Source: Burkholderia sp. TSV86 (GTDB lineage Bacteria; Pseudomonadota; Gammaproteobacteria; Burkholderiales; Burkholderiaceae). From it: 64,000 nt of DNA. The notes beneath the pieces were generated by a model. It saw nothing but the letters and a program-made list of their open reading frames with translations. It was not told the DNA's origin and searched no databases. Positions 25,737 to 36,730 of this stretch are shown here, piece after piece (within the stretch, counting starts at the first letter, position 1; each line of letters begins with the position of its first letter). Made by a program: the position numbers and the translations under genes. The stretch spans positions 1 through 64,000 of the forward strand of contig NZ_LOWB01000033.1 of the NCBI RefSeq assembly GCF_001522865.1, in the 5' to 3' direction.

Positions 25737-25769
25737 GCCGTGCGCTTGCGCTGCGCGCACGGCGTTTTC
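25737..25769 (+). terminator. Terminator after choX
   Basis: A perfect 9-base stem GCCGTGCGC / GCGCACGGC (25737-25745 with 25755-25763), a 9-base loop, then GTTTTCC. It lies 9 bases after the choX stop. Confidence 0.75.
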
Positions 25770-25893
25770 CGTCCGCTTGCGGCGCGCATGCCGGTGGATG
25801 CTGCTCGACAAAGCCGCCGGCACCGCCGCTGAAACCCTCATTGCCGCCGGCGTAACCTTCATTGCGACAGGCGCTGCTGGCCGAAATCCGGCG

Positions 25894-26670
25894 TCACAGA
25901 TATGGCCTGAGCCAGCCCAGACCTTCCGACGTGCCGGCTCGCGGCCGGTACTCGCAGCCGATCCAGCCGTCGTAGCCGAGCGCGTCGATCAGCGCGAACA
26001 GGTACGGATAATGGATCTCGCCGATGTCGGGCTCGTGCCGCTCCGGCACGCCGGCAATCTGAATGTGGCCGATGGCCGCGATGTCGCGTTTGAGTGCCGT
26101 CGCCAGATCGCCTTCGACGATCTGGCAGTGATAGCAATCGAATTGCACTTCGAGATTCGGAGCACCGATCTCGCGGCGGATCGCTTGCGCTTCTTCCTGA
26201 CGGGTCAGGAAATAGCCGGGTATGTCGCGCGGATTGATGGGCTCGATCAGGATCGCCATGCGCTCGGCGCGCGCTGCTTCGGCCGCATAGGCGAGGTTGC
26301 GCAGATAGGTGTCGCGGTGGCGTGCGCGGTCGTGCGTCGGCGCGATCGAGCCGGCCATCACATGAACTTTATCGTTGCCGATCGCGCGGGCGTAGGCGAG
26401 TGCCGTGTCGATCGAGCGCTTGAATTCGTCTTCGCGGCCCGGCAGCGACGCGATCCCGCGTTCGCCCGCGGCCCAGTTGCCGGCAGGCGCGTTGAAGAGC
26501 GCTTGAGTCAGGCCGTTCGCGTCGAGCCGGGCTTTGAGCTCGGCGGCAGGGAAGTCATAGGGAAACAGGTATTCGACTGCCCGGAAGCCGTCGCGCGCGG
26601 CGGCGGCGAAGCGTTCGACGAACGCGTGCTCGTGGTACATCATCGTCAGATTGGCGGCAAAGCGTGGCAT
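25894..26670 (-). CDS. Hydroxypyruvate isomerase family protein (Hyi/OtnI-type TIM barrel)
   Basis: 258 residues of the xylose isomerase-like TIM barrel family: [25 protein letters not shown] at the start, [22 protein letters not shown], then the catalytic glutamates in [16 protein letters not shown] and [10 protein letters not shown]. This set is typical of hydroxypyruvate isomerase and 2-oxo-tetronate isomerase OtnI, which cannot be separated by eye. No gcl, glxR or otnK/otnC genes lie in the window. A link to the serine/glyoxylate side of the neighbouring sarcosine pathway is possible. It is the only minus-strand enzyme between choX and the second GlxA regulator. Confidence 0.83.
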   Translation of the reverse strand: MPRFAANLTMMYHEHAFVERFAAAARDGFRAVEYLFPYDFPAAELKARLDANGLTQALFNAPAGNWAAGERGIASLPGREDEFKRSIDTALAYARAIGNDKVHVMAGSIAPTHDRARHRDTYLRNLAYAAEAARAERMAILIEPINPRDIPGYFLTRQEEAQAIRREIGAPNLEVQFDCYHCQIVEGDLATALKRDIAAIGHIQIAGVPERHEPDIGEIHYPYLFALIDALGYDGWIGCEYRPRAGTSEGLGWLRPYL

Positions 26671-26989
26671 GGCGATGTGATGAGGTTTAGATGTTTAGAT
26701 GTCGATTGGACGATGCGCCGTGCGTCATACGCCATGTGGCGCGCAACGCGTGGGCGCGCGTAACGATCGGCGATCTGCCGGCGGCGCGCTCGATACGACG
26801 GCGCGCCGACGCCGGTTCCTGTATCAAACTCCAGTATGGCGGCGTCGCAGAGGCTAACTCGATCGCGGGGTTTTTTTCAGGCCATTTTATCTGGCAGACA
26901 ATTATTCGGCATGAATGGAAATGAACGCCGGCGCTCCGGCGGGGTAATGACAATGGGCCGAGCGCTATCGTTTATTGCCGGACGTCCAG
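26671..26989. other. Intergenic region upstream of the isomerase gene
   Basis: 319 bases between the end of the second GlxA regulator and the start of the isomerase, both on the minus strand. It must hold the isomerase promoter. There is an AT-rich patch at about 26870-26925 with a T7 run (26873-26879). I see no coding frame or clear dyad. Confidence 0.5.
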
Positions 26990-28081
26990 CTATTGAGCGA
27001 GCGCGCAGGGGGGCGCGCTGGCGTCGTGCGCGGCGTGGGCCGCTGCGCCCCCGTCGCCGGTAAGGGCAACGCCTTTGTCCCGGTAAGCCGCGGGCGGTTC
27101 GCCGAACTGCTTGCGGAATTCCCGTCCGAGGTGAGACGCGTCGGAGAATCCGCAACTCGACGCGATGTCGGCGACGGTGCGGTCCGAACTCGTCAGTAGC
27201 CACGCGGCGGTGCGCAGCCGCACCTGCTTGGCGAACGCCTGCGGGGTCTTGCCCGTTTCCGCCTTGAATAGCCGCTCGAGCTGCCGTGTCGACAGGTCGA
27301 GCTTGCATGCCAGTTCGTCGAGCGGCAGCGCACGGCCGACATGTTGCTCCATCAGCAGGATCGCGCGCTTGATTTTCGGATGCGTTGCGGGCGCGAGGCC
27401 GGGCGGGTGTGGTTGCGGCGCGTTGCCTTTCTGCATCTCGCCGACGAGCAGGATACGGAGTGCTTTTTGTACGGTCGCATGATCGAAGTGGCGCAGCAGG
27501 ATCGCGGCGGCGACGTCGATTGACGCGCGCCCACCCGAGCAAGTGATGCGCCGCCGGTCGATGACGAACAGCCTGTCGGCGATCAGGAGATCCGGATCGA
27601 TGTCCGGGAAGCGCTCGACGAAATCCCAATAATGGAACCAACTCACGCAGACCCTGTGTCCGTCGAGCACGCCCGCCCGCATCAGCGCGAACGCACCGGT
27701 GCAAATGCCCACGAGATGCGCGCCGCGTTGTGCGGCGCGGTGGATGAATTGCAGGACCGGCTGGCCCGCCTGCGGCCCGGAGTGCAGCAGCCCGCCCACG
27801 ACGACGACGTAGTCGAACGCGCCCGCGTCGTCGAACGTTTGCCATGGCGTCACCTGGATCCCGCAGCTCGCGCGCACGGGCGCGAGCGTGTCGCCGATCA
27901 CCGTCCATGAACAGCGCACCGGCTTGCTGTGGTCGCCGTCGTCGGCCGACAGGCGCAGCATGTCGACGAAGCCGGAGAACGCGGTCAACGTGAAATTTGG
28001 CAGCAGCACGATGCCGAAGCGCAGACGCGGCTTGGCGTCGGGCGTGGCGGCTAGGGGCGGGGCGGATGCGTCGGCGGTCAT
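26990..28081 (-). CDS. GlxA-family AraC regulator, probable sarcosine (SouR-like) regulator
   Basis: 363 residues: an N-terminal DJ-1/PfpI-like domain (RFGIVLLPNFTLTAFSGFVDMLRLSADDGD, VVGGLLHSGPQAG, VGICTGAFALMRAGVLDG) and a C-terminal AraC HTH (LPLDELACKLDLSTRQLERLFKAETG, RTVADIASSCGFSDASHLGREFRKQFG). It is divergent from L-serine dehydratase and soxBDAG. In Pseudomonas the sox/sda genes are controlled by the related GlxA-type proteins GbdR and SouR, so a sarcosine-responsive role is the best guess. It is about as different from the other GlxA regulator here as two subfamilies would be. Confidence 0.8.
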   Translation of the reverse strand: MTADASAPPLAATPDAKPRLRFGIVLLPNFTLTAFSGFVDMLRLSADDGDHSKPVRCSWTVIGDTLAPVRASCGIQVTPWQTFDDAGAFDYVVVVGGLLHSGPQAGQPVLQFIHRAAQRGAHLVGICTGAFALMRAGVLDGHRVCVSWFHYWDFVERFPDIDPDLLIADRLFVIDRRRITCSGGRASIDVAAAILLRHFDHATVQKALRILLVGEMQKGNAPQPHPPGLAPATHPKIKRAILLMEQHVGRALPLDELACKLDLSTRQLERLFKAETGKTPQAFAKQVRLRTAAWLLTSSDRTVADIASSCGFSDASHLGREFRKQFGEPPAAYRDKGVALTGDGGAAAHAAHDASAPPCALAQ

Positions 28082-28416
28082 CGTGGCAGTCTTGGGCTGA
28101 ATCGTTTAGCTGATACGGCAGTGTGGCACAGCGCTGCGGGCGCACCGGCTGCGCATGGTTCGCGGCGGGCCGGTGTATGGGCCAGGACGCGGAGCGTACC
28201 GGGGACCATATCGCGAGCGTCGCCGATCGGCTCGGGCGGGACTTGTGTTTTTTCGCCGCGAATCATCGCCGAAACGCATCGCCCGGCCGGCGGGCGCGGC
28301 GCTTGGCGGCGGCGTCCCACGCCGATGCCGTTTTTGTTCTATCGGCCAATTCTACGCTTTGGTGTACTGACACCCAACGTCAATTTCACAGTGCATTGTC
28401 ACGCAAGGATGGCCGG
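28082..28416. promoter_or_regulatory. Divergent promoter region of the GlxA regulator and sdaA-sox operon
   Basis: 335 bases without a gene. Close to sdaA it holds a short dyad GGTGT-N4-ACACC (28361-28374), inside TGGTGTACTGACACC, 43 bases before the start codon. This position would suit an activator or repressor site for the sda-sox operon. Confidence 0.45.
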
Positions 28417-29802
<1,386 letters not shown>

Positions 29803-29818
29803 CGAAGAGTCGATCCAT

Positions 29819-31063
29819 ATGAGCCGCTACTCGATATTCAGCCTGTTTCGCAACGGCCTGTCGTACCACGAGAACTGGGAGCGCCAATGGCAGAGCCCCG
29901 AACCCAGGCGCGAATACGACGTCGTGATCGTCGGCGGCGGCGGGCACGGGCTCGCGACCGCATATTACCTCGCCAAGGAGCACGGCGTGACCAACGTCGC
30001 GGTGCTCGAGAAGGGCTGGATCGGCGGTGGCAATACCGCGCGCAACACGACGATCGTCCGCTCGAATTATCTGTGGGACGAATCGGCTGCGCTGTACGAA
30101 AAGGCGATGAAGCTGTGGGAAGGGCTCGCGCAGGATCTGAACTACAACGTGATGTTCAGTCAGCGCGGCGTGATGAATCTCGCGCACACGCTGCAGGACG
30201 TGCGCGACACGCAGCGCCGCGTGAATGCGAACCGGCTCAACGGCGTCGATGCGGAGTTCCTGACGCCCGAGCAGATCAAGGCGATTGAGCCGACGATCAA
30301 TCTGAACAGCCGCTATCCGGTGCTCGGCGCGTCGATCCAGCGGCGCGGCGGCGTCGCGCGGCATGACGCGCTTGCATGGGGCTTCGCGCGCGGGGCCGAT
30401 CGCGCGGGCGTCGACATCATTCAGAACTGTCAGGTGACGGGCATTCGCCGCCAAGGCGGGGCGGTCACGGGTGTCGATACCGTGAAGGGCTTTATCAAGG
30501 CGAAAAAGGTCGCGGTGGTCGCGGCCGGCAATACAACGACGCTCGCCGACATGGCCGGCGTGCGCCTGCCGCTCGAAAGCCATCCGTTGCAGGCGCTCGT
30601 GTCGGAGCCGATCAAGCCGGTCGTCAATACGGTCGTGATGTCGAACGCGGTGCACGCGTATATCAGCCAGTCCGATAAGGGCGATTTGGTGATAGGCGCG
30701 GGGATCGACCAGTACACGGGCTTTGGCCAGCGCGGCAGCTTCCAGATTATCGAAGGCACGCTGCAGGCGATCGTCGAGATGTTCCCGGTATTTTCGCGTG
30801 TGCGGATGAACCGGCAGTGGGGCGGCATCGTCGACGTGTCGCCGGATGCATGTCCGATCATCAGCAAGACCGACGTGAAGGGGCTGTACTTCAACTGCGG
30901 CTGGGGCACCGGCGGCTTCAAGGCCACGCCGGGCTCGGGCTGGGTGTTCGCTCATACGATCGCGCGTGACGAGCCGCACCCGTTGAACGCGCCGTTTACG
31001 CTTGAGCGTTTCTACACCGGCCACCTGATCGACGAGCACGGCGCGGCCGCCGTTGCGCACTGA
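29819..31063 (+). CDS. soxB: Sarcosine oxidase beta subunit
   Basis: 414 residues. It is a FAD-dependent DAO-type oxidoreductase with the dinucleotide motif [23 protein letters not shown] near residue 35 and [20 protein letters not shown]. The His in [20 protein letters not shown] is in the place of the histidine that carries covalent FMN in heterotetrameric sarcosine oxidases. The subunit holds the sarcosine site and oxidises it to glycine, with the one-carbon unit passed to THF in the alpha subunit. The end ([25 protein letters not shown]) is typical. Confidence 0.93.
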   Translation: MSRYSIFSLFRNGLSYHENWERQWQSPEPRREYDVVIVGGGGHGLATAYYLAKEHGVTNVAVLEKGWIGGGNTARNTTIVRSNYLWDESAALYEKAMKLWEGLAQDLNYNVMFSQRGVMNLAHTLQDVRDTQRRVNANRLNGVDAEFLTPEQIKAIEPTINLNSRYPVLGASIQRRGGVARHDALAWGFARGADRAGVDIIQNCQVTGIRRQGGAVTGVDTVKGFIKAKKVAVVAAGNTTTLADMAGVRLPLESHPLQALVSEPIKPVVNTVVMSNAVHAYISQSDKGDLVIGAGIDQYTGFGQRGSFQIIEGTLQAIVEMFPVFSRVRMNRQWGGIVDVSPDACPIISKTDVKGLYFNCGWGTGGFKATPGSGWVFAHTIARDEPHPLNAPFTLERFYTGHLIDEHGAAAVAH

Positions 31064-31089
31064 GCATCGCACGCCCCGAGGAGAACTGA

Positions 31090-31395
31090 ATGTTATTGAT
31101 CGAATGTCCGTGGTGCGGCCCGCGCGCCGAATCCGAATTCACGTGCGGCGGTGAGGCTGACATCGCGCGTCCGCTCGATACCGACGAACTGTCGGATCGC
31201 GAATGGGGCGATTACCTATTCATGCGCAAGAATCCTCGCGGCACGCATCGCGAACAATGGTTGCACACGCACGGCTGCCGGCGCTGGTTCATCGCGCAGC
31301 GCGACACCGTCAGCTATACATTTCAGGGATACGAAACGTTCGACAAGCCAATCGACAGGCCGGCCTCGAGCGCAACGGAGGAAGCGCGCAAATGA
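31090..31395 (+). CDS. soxD: Sarcosine oxidase delta subunit
   Basis: 101 residues with the zinc-site pattern of SoxD: CPWCGPRAESEFTCGGEA at the N-terminus and a later HTHGCRRWF, giving Cys/His ligands. The rest (FMRKNPRGTHREQWLH, TYTFQGYETF-like end) is family-typical. It is a small structural subunit of the alpha-beta-gamma-delta complex. The stop codon overlaps the soxA start in an ATGA. Confidence 0.93.
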   Translation: MLLIECPWCGPRAESEFTCGGEADIARPLDTDELSDREWGDYLFMRKNPRGTHREQWLHTHGCRRWFIAQRDTVSYTFQGYETFDKPIDRPASSATEEARK

Positions 31396-34300
31396 GCCAG
31401 AAAGACCGACTCGGCATGGGTGGGCGCATCAATCGCGCGCAGCCGCTCACGTTCACGTTCAACGGCCGCACTTATCAAGGTTATCAGGGTGACACGCTAG
31501 CCTCGGCATTGCTTGCCAACGGCGTGCATTTCGTCGCGCGCAGCTTCAAATACCACCGGCCGCGCGGGATCGTGACGGCGGGCGTCGACGAGCCGAACGC
31601 GCTCGTGCAGCTCGAGAGCGGTGCCTACACGGTGCCGAACGCGCGCGCGACCGAAGTCGATCTGTATCAAGGGTTGGTTGCGACGAGCGTGAATGCACGG
31701 CCGTCGCTCGAACATGACCGGATGGCCGTGATGCAGAAGTTTTCACGCTTTTTGCCGGCGGGTTTCTATTACAAGACGTTCATGTGGCCGCGTAAGTGGT
31801 GGCCGAAGTATGAAGAAAAAATTCGCGATGCGGCGGGCCTCGGCCGCGCACCCGATGTGCGCGACGCGGACCGCTACGATAAGCGTTATGCATATTGCGA
31901 CGTGCTCGTCGTGGGCGGCGGTCCAGCTGGTTTGGCGGCCGCGCAAGCGGCGGCAGCCAGCGGTGCGCGCGTGATCGTCGTTGACGATCAGCGCGAACTC
32001 GGCGGCAGCCTCCTTTCGGGCCGTGCGCAGATCGACGGTAAGCCGGCGCTTCAGTGGGTCGAGAAGACCGAAGCCGAACTCGCGAAGCAGCCGGACGTGA
32101 CGATTCTCACGCGCAGCACCGCGTTCGGGTATCAGGATCATAATCTGGTCACCGTGGCGCAACGGCTGACCGATCATCTGCCGGTATCGGTGCGTAAGGG
32201 TACGCGCGAGCTGCTGTGGAAAATCCGTGCCAAGCGCGTGATTTTGGCCACAGGCGCGCACGAACGGCCCCTCGTGTTCGGCAACAACGATTTGCCCGGC
32301 GTGATGACCGCCTCGGCGGTGTCGACATATATTCACCGCTACGGCGTGCTGCCGGGACGTGTCGCGGTAGTCGCGACCAACAATGATCGCGGCTATCAAT
32401 GCGCGCTTGATTTGAAAGCGTGCGGCGCGCAGGTGACGGTCGTCGATGCGCGCGCGTCCACGCGCGGCGAGCTGGCGGCTGTCGCCAAGCGCAATGGCGT
32501 GACCGTGATGAGCGGCGCGGTCGTGATGGCGGCGCAAGGTAAGCTGCGCGTCGCATCGGTTGACGTCGCGTCGTATACGAACGGCAAAATGGGCGCCAGG
32601 CTTGCGACGCTCATGTGCGATCTCGTCGCGATGTCGGGCGGCTTCAGCCCGGTGCTGCATCTGTTCGCGCAATCGGGCGGCAAAGCGCATTGGAACGACG
32701 ACAAGGCGTGCTTCGTGCCGGGCAAGCCGGTGCAGGCGGAGACGAGCGTCGGTGCGGCGGCAGGCGAATTCGAGCTGTCGCGCGCGTTGCGGCTCGCGCT
32801 CGACGCCGGCGTCGATGCGGCAAGGGCGGCGGGCTTTGTCGATGCCGAACGTCCCGCGGTGCCGCATGTCGTCGAAACGGTCGACGACGCGATATTGCCG
32901 GTATGGCTCGCGAGCGGCATCGACGCTGCGGTGCGCGGCCCGAAGCAGTTCGTCGACTTCCAGAACGACGTCGGCGCGGCCGACATTTTGCTCGCCGCGC
33001 GCGAGGGCTTCGAATCGGTCGAGCATGTGAAGCGCTATACGGCGATGGGCTTCGGCACGGATCAGGGCAAGCTAGGCAATATCAACGGAATGGCGATTCT
33101 CGCGCACGCGCTCGGCAAGACGATCGCCGAGACTGGCACGACGACGTTCCGTCCGAACTACACGCCGGTGTCGTTCGGTGCGTTCGCGGGGCGCGAACTC
33201 GGCGATTTGCTCGATCCGGTCCGCAAGACCTGCATGCATGAATGGCACGCCGGGCACGGCGCGCTGTTCGAGGACGTCGGTAATTGGAAGCGGCCGTGGT
33301 ACTACCCGAAACCTGGTGAGGATCTGCATGCGGCGGTGGCGCGCGAGTGTCTCGCGGTGCGCAACGGTGTGGGCATGCTCGATGCGTCGACGCTCGGCAA
33401 GATCGATATTCAGGGCCCGGATGCGGTGAAGCTGCTGAACTGGGTCTATACGAATCCGTGGAACAAGCTCGAAATCGGCAAATGCCGTTATGGGCTGATG
33501 CTCGACGAGAACGGCATGGTGTTCGACGACGGTGTGACCGTGCGTCTTGGCGAACAGCATTTCATGATGACGACGACGACGGGCGGCGCGGCGCGCGTGC
33601 TCACGTGGCTCGAGCGCTGGCTGCAGACCGAATGGCCCGATATGAAGGTCCGGCTCGCGTCGGTGACCGACCATTGGGCGACGTTCGCGGTCGTCGGCCC
33701 GAAGAGCCGGCAGGTCGTGCGCAAGGTATGCGAAGACATCGATTTCGCGAACGACGCGTTCCCGTTCATGAGTTTTCGCGAAGGCACCGTCGCCGGCGTG
33801 CGCGCGCGGGTGATGCGCATCAGCTTTTCGGGCGAGCTTGCGTATGAGATCAACGTGCCGGCGAATGCCGGGCGCGTGGTGTGGGAGGCGCTGATGGCCG
33901 CCGGCGCCGAATTCGACATCACGCCATACGGCACCGAGACGATGCATGTTTTGCGCGCGGAGAAGGGCTACATCATCGTCGGGCAGGATACCGACGGTTC
34001 GGTCACGCCGCATGATCTCGGCATGGGCGGGCTCGTCGCGAAATCGAAGGATTTCCTTGGCCGGCGTTCGCTGACGCGCGCCGATACCGCGAAGGCGGAC
34101 CGCAAGCAATTCGTTGGACTGCTGAGCGACGATCCGCAGCACGTGCTGCCGGAAGGCGGCCAGATCACGGAGGCCGACGCGGCGGCGCGCGCGGACGGCA
34201 CCTGCGCGATGCTCGGCCACGTGACGTCGAGCTATTACAGTCCGATTCTGAAGCGCTCGATCGCGCTTGCCGTGATCAAGGGCGGGTTGGATCGAATCGG

Positions 34301-34403
34301 CGACAAGGTGGCGATCTCGGATGCAAGTGGCAGGCGCGCGAGCGCAACGATCGCAAGCCCGGTTTTCTATGACACGCAAGGGGTGCGCCAGCATGTGGAA
34401 TGA
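31392..34403 (+). CDS. soxA: Sarcosine oxidase alpha subunit
   Basis: 1003 residues from ATG 31392, overlapping soxD by four bases; a much longer upstream frame is not supported. The N-terminal ferredoxin-like domain reads FTFNGRTYQGYQGDTLASALLANG...FKYHRPRGIVTAGVDEPNALV. The nucleotide domain has VLVVGGGPAGLAAAQAAAASGARVIVVDDQ. The C-terminal half is a GcvT-like aminomethyltransferase (CMHEWHAGHGALFEDVGNWKRPWYY... and LRAEKGYIIVGQDTDGSVTPHDLGMGGL). It binds NAD+ and THF, and makes 5,10-methylene-THF from the sarcosine methyl group. It is the largest gene of the operon and overlaps soxG by 11 bases. Confidence 0.93.
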   Translation: MSQKDRLGMGGRINRAQPLTFTFNGRTYQGYQGDTLASALLANGVHFVARSFKYHRPRGIVTAGVDEPNALVQLESGAYTVPNARATEVDLYQGLVATSVNARPSLEHDRMAVMQKFSRFLPAGFYYKTFMWPRKWWPKYEEKIRDAAGLGRAPDVRDADRYDKRYAYCDVLVVGGGPAGLAAAQAAAASGARVIVVDDQRELGGSLLSGRAQIDGKPALQWVEKTEAELAKQPDVTILTRSTAFGYQDHNLVTVAQRLTDHLPVSVRKGTRELLWKIRAKRVILATGAHERPLVFGNNDLPGVMTASAVSTYIHRYGVLPGRVAVVATNNDRGYQCALDLKACGAQVTVVDARASTRGELAAVAKRNGVTVMSGAVVMAAQGKLRVASVDVASYTNGKMGARLATLMCDLVAMSGGFSPVLHLFAQSGGKAHWNDDKACFVPGKPVQAETSVGAAAGEFELSRALRLALDAGVDAARAAGFVDAERPAVPHVVETVDDAILPVWLASGIDAAVRGPKQFVDFQNDVGAADILLAAREGFESVEHVKRYTAMGFGTDQGKLGNINGMAILAHALGKTIAETGTTTFRPNYTPVSFGAFAGRELGDLLDPVRKTCMHEWHAGHGALFEDVGNWKRPWYYPKPGEDLHAAVARECLAVRNGVGMLDASTLGKIDIQGPDAVKLLNWVYTNPWNKLEIGKCRYGLMLDENGMVFDDGVTVRLGEQHFMMTTTTGGAARVLTWLERWLQTEWPDMKVRLASVTDHWATFAVVGPKSRQVVRKVCEDIDFANDAFPFMSFREGTVAGVRARVMRISFSGELAYEINVPANAGRVVWEALMAAGAEFDITPYGTETMHVLRAEKGYIIVGQDTDGSVTPHDLGMGGLVAKSKDFLGRRSLTRADTAKADRKQFVGLLSDDPQHVLPEGGQITEADAAARADGTCAMLGHVTSSYYSPILKRSIALAVIKGGLDRIGDKVAISDASGRRASATIASPVFYDTQGVRQHVE

Positions 34404-35031
34404 GACAAGAAACGAAGCACCGGCGCGCGCGCAGGCGCCGGGCGGCATAGCGCTCGAATCGCCACTCGTGGGCGCCGGTGATGTATTGAAGACGTTTCAG
34501 GCGCGCGAGTCGAAGAAATTCCAGTTTCGCGAGCGTGCGTTTCTCGATCTCGTGAACGTGCGAGGCGAGCCGGATGATGCGGCTTTCGTTCGCGCATTCG
34601 AGCAAACAGTGGGTTGCCTGCCGCCCGTTAAGCCGAACACGGTCGCCCGCGCCGCCGAATACGACGTGCTATGGCTCGGCCCCGACGAGTGGCTGGTGCG
34701 CTCGAACGGACCGGTCGCCCTCGGCCAGCTCGAAGCGAAGCTTGCGCCGGCGCTCAACGGCATCTATGCGGCGGCGGTGGACGTCGGCAGCGGCTACACG
34801 GTGGTCGAAGCGAGCGGCGAGCGTGTGCGCGACGTGCTCGCACGCGGTTGTCCGCTCGATCTGCATCCGCGCGTGTTCGGCGTAGGGCAATGCGCGCAGA
34901 GCCACTACTTCAAGGCGTCGATCGTGCTCGTCCCGACCGGCGACGCGACATTCGAGATCGTGGTGCGCCGCAGCTTTGCCGATTATTTCTGCCGCATCAT
35001 GCTCGACGCGGCCGAGCCGTTGATCGGATGA
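34393..35031 (+). CDS. soxG: Sarcosine oxidase gamma subunit
   Basis: 212 residues from ATG 34393 (MWNETRNEAPARAQ). It has the SoxG fold (ESPLVGAGDVLKTFQARESKKFQFRERAFLDLVNVRG at the start, WLGPDEWLVRS in the middle, and DLHPRVFGVGQCAQSHYFKASIVLV). It is a GcvT-like, non-catalytic subunit of the heterotetramer. The start lies inside the last codons of soxA, and the stop overlaps the folB-like gene in an ATGA. Confidence 0.9.
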   Translation: MWNETRNEAPARAQAPGGIALESPLVGAGDVLKTFQARESKKFQFRERAFLDLVNVRGEPDDAAFVRAFEQTVGCLPPVKPNTVARAAEYDVLWLGPDEWLVRSNGPVALGQLEAKLAPALNGIYAAAVDVGSGYTVVEASGERVRDVLARGCPLDLHPRVFGVGQCAQSHYFKASIVLVPTGDATFEIVVRRSFADYFCRIMLDAAEPLIG

Positions 35032-35489
35032 AACCGGTCGAATCGCCGTTTGCGGCATGCGGGCCGATGATGCAGAACAGCCGAGGCTGGAGCGTATTCG
35101 TCGACGGGCTGAGCGTAGCGGCGCGCATCGGTATCTATGCGCATGAGCATGCAGCGCCGCAGCCCGTCGTGATCGATGCGCGGCTCGCTTACCGATGCGA
35201 GCCGTCCGAGGCGGAAAACGACGGCTGGATCGATTACGACGCGTATTGCGCGCGGATCACGTCATTTCTCGCGCACAAGCCGCATACGCGGCTGCTCGAG
35301 ACGCTCGCGGTCGAAATCGCGGCGCTCTCGTTCGATGCTTGGCCCGCGCTCGACGCATTGATTCTCGCGTTGCACAAACCGAAGATCAGACCGGGCACGC
35401 AGCGCATCGGCATCGAACTCAGTTGGACGCGCGCCGATTACGCGGCGTGGCGTGCAGGCGCTGACCGTGCGTCGAGCGCGATACGTTGA
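35028..35489 (+). CDS. folB: Dihydroneopterin aldolase family protein (FolB paralogue)
   Basis: 153 residues from ATG 35028, which overlaps the soxG stop. The FolB fold is clear: WSVFVDGLSVAARIGIYAHEHAAPQPVVIDARLAY, then GWIDYDAYCARI, then LLETLAVEIAALSF, then ALILALHKPKI. The Glu, Tyr and Lys residues expected at the aldolase active site (E in AHEH, Y in IDYDAY, E in LLETLAVE, K in HKPKI) are all present. Dihydroneopterin aldolase makes the pterin precursor of folate. Here it is cotranscribed with a THF-dependent enzyme, suggesting pterin/THF supply for SoxA. A housekeeping folB normally lies elsewhere, so this is probably a second copy. Confidence 0.8.
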   Translation: MKPVESPFAACGPMMQNSRGWSVFVDGLSVAARIGIYAHEHAAPQPVVIDARLAYRCEPSEAENDGWIDYDAYCARITSFLAHKPHTRLLETLAVEIAALSFDAWPALDALILALHKPKIRPGTQRIGIELSWTRADYAAWRAGADRASSAIR

Positions 35490-35705
35490 TGCGCGTCGCG
35501 CTTGATTCGCTTGGCTATCGACAGCCGTGCGCGCGGCAAGATGAAAATTTGTTCGCGGGCGCATCGATCGCGCAAGCGGAATTCATCGCGTGATTCGATA
35601 AAACGGCCAAAGCCGGCATGCGATACCGCGATGCCTGCGATATGCCGCTCGGGCGCAGCGGCGGCCGGCGCGCCTCACAACGTAAACCGCGCCGGCGTGG
35701 CCGCG

Positions 35706-36170
35706 TTACGAGCAGGCCTTGCCGTGCGATGCGTGGTAGCCCTTCGCCTTCGCATCTGCTTCCGACATGTACGAGCCTTGCTTGGTCTTGCCGTAGTACT
35801 TGTCGCCCTGGCAGTGGTAGACCTTGGTGCCGGTGTTGACCCACACTTGGCCGGGTGCGCCCGCGGCCGCCGTGCTCTTTGCCGTGCTCTTCGTCGCGGC
35901 GCTCGTGTCCGATGCCGGAGCCGATGCGGCAGCGGCCGGCGCCGTCGAGGCGGACGTGCCGCTCGCGGCCGTTTCCGCCGATGCGCCGTACCAGGTCTTC
36001 ACACCCTTATGGCCCGCGCACGCGCCTTTTTTCGATGCGCCGGAGTAGTACGAGCCGTCCTTGCAGAGACCGGTCGTGCCGGCGGGCGCATTCGCGGGGA
36101 CTTGCGCGAAGCTGCTGATCGAGATGCACAAGCCGGCGGCGAGCGCCGAGAGGATTGCGGTCTTTTTCAT
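35706..36170 (-). CDS. DUF3761-containing exported protein
   Basis: 154 residues from ATG 36170 (MKKTAILSALAAGLCISISSFA), giving a signal peptide cut near SFA-QVP. The N-terminal mature part is a DUF3761 motif: LCKDGSYYSGASKKGACAGHKGVKTWYG. An Ala/Ser/Thr linker follows, then a C-terminal second module VWVNTGTKVYHCQGDKYYGKTKQGSYMSEADAKAKGYHASHGKAC, common in Burkholderia exported proteins. Cys pairs in both modules suggest disulfides. Function is unknown. Confidence 0.82.
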   Translation of the reverse strand: MKKTAILSALAAGLCISISSFAQVPANAPAGTTGLCKDGSYYSGASKKGACAGHKGVKTWYGASAETAASGTSASTAPAAAASAPASDTSAATKSTAKSTAAAGAPGQVWVNTGTKVYHCQGDKYYGKTKQGSYMSEADAKAKGYHASHGKACS

Positions 36171-36469
36171 TTCGACTCCTGACTGTATGGGATTGGCGCA
36201 CATTCACTTGCGTGATACGTGCGTGCGCGCTTTCCGAAGCGGGCGCAGCCCTGACGCGATTCAGTGCGCCAGTACCGTCAATAACTCTCGTTGCAGTCGA
36301 TTGGTTGACGCCCGCGGCGTAGAGAATCGTGCATTAATGCAACGAGCCGTGACAATCTGTAACCCGGCGGCAGGCATCGCCGCGCGGTGCGCTAGCCGCC
36401 GCTGCGATCGTGCGATACTCGCGGACCGGCCGCGCCGCGGCCTGCTATGACATATCGACGGGAGTTGCC

Positions 36470-36730
36470 GTGTTTGCAAGTTTTGAGCCGACCGCCACCG
36501 GTTTTGTCGCGGAAATCGACGGATGCCGTTGCAGCATCGAAGGCGCGCCGTCGCCAATCGCCGATCGTATCGACTGGCGCTGGACGATTGCACAACCGGA
36601 GGCCGACAACCTTGACGGTGCCGATCCTTACAAATATGAAGTGCTCGCGACCGGCGAAACCGTGACGCCGCTGCAAGCCGAGCAGCAGATCGTCGCATGG
36701 CTGGAAGCACATCCGCCAGAGGCGGCGTAA
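36470..36730 (+). CDS. Small conserved hypothetical protein
   Basis: 86 residues from GTG 36470, with GGGAG six bases upstream; the longer frame begins in poor sequence. It opens MFASFEPTATGFVAEIDGCRCSIEGAPS and ends AEQQIVAWLEAHPPEAA. The layout (short beta strands, a conserved W-R-W-x-I and an acidic C-terminal helix) resembles other 85-90-residue Burkholderia hypotheticals. No function is assigned. Confidence 0.6.
   Translation: MFASFEPTATGFVAEIDGCRCSIEGAPSPIADRIDWRWTIAQPEADNLDGADPYKYEVLATGETVTPLQAEQQIVAWLEAHPPEAA

Noticed and set aside
31743-34448. Long minus-strand frames opposite soxA
   Set aside because: Shadow frames of the GC-rich soxA gene; soxA has an intact, well-recognised product.
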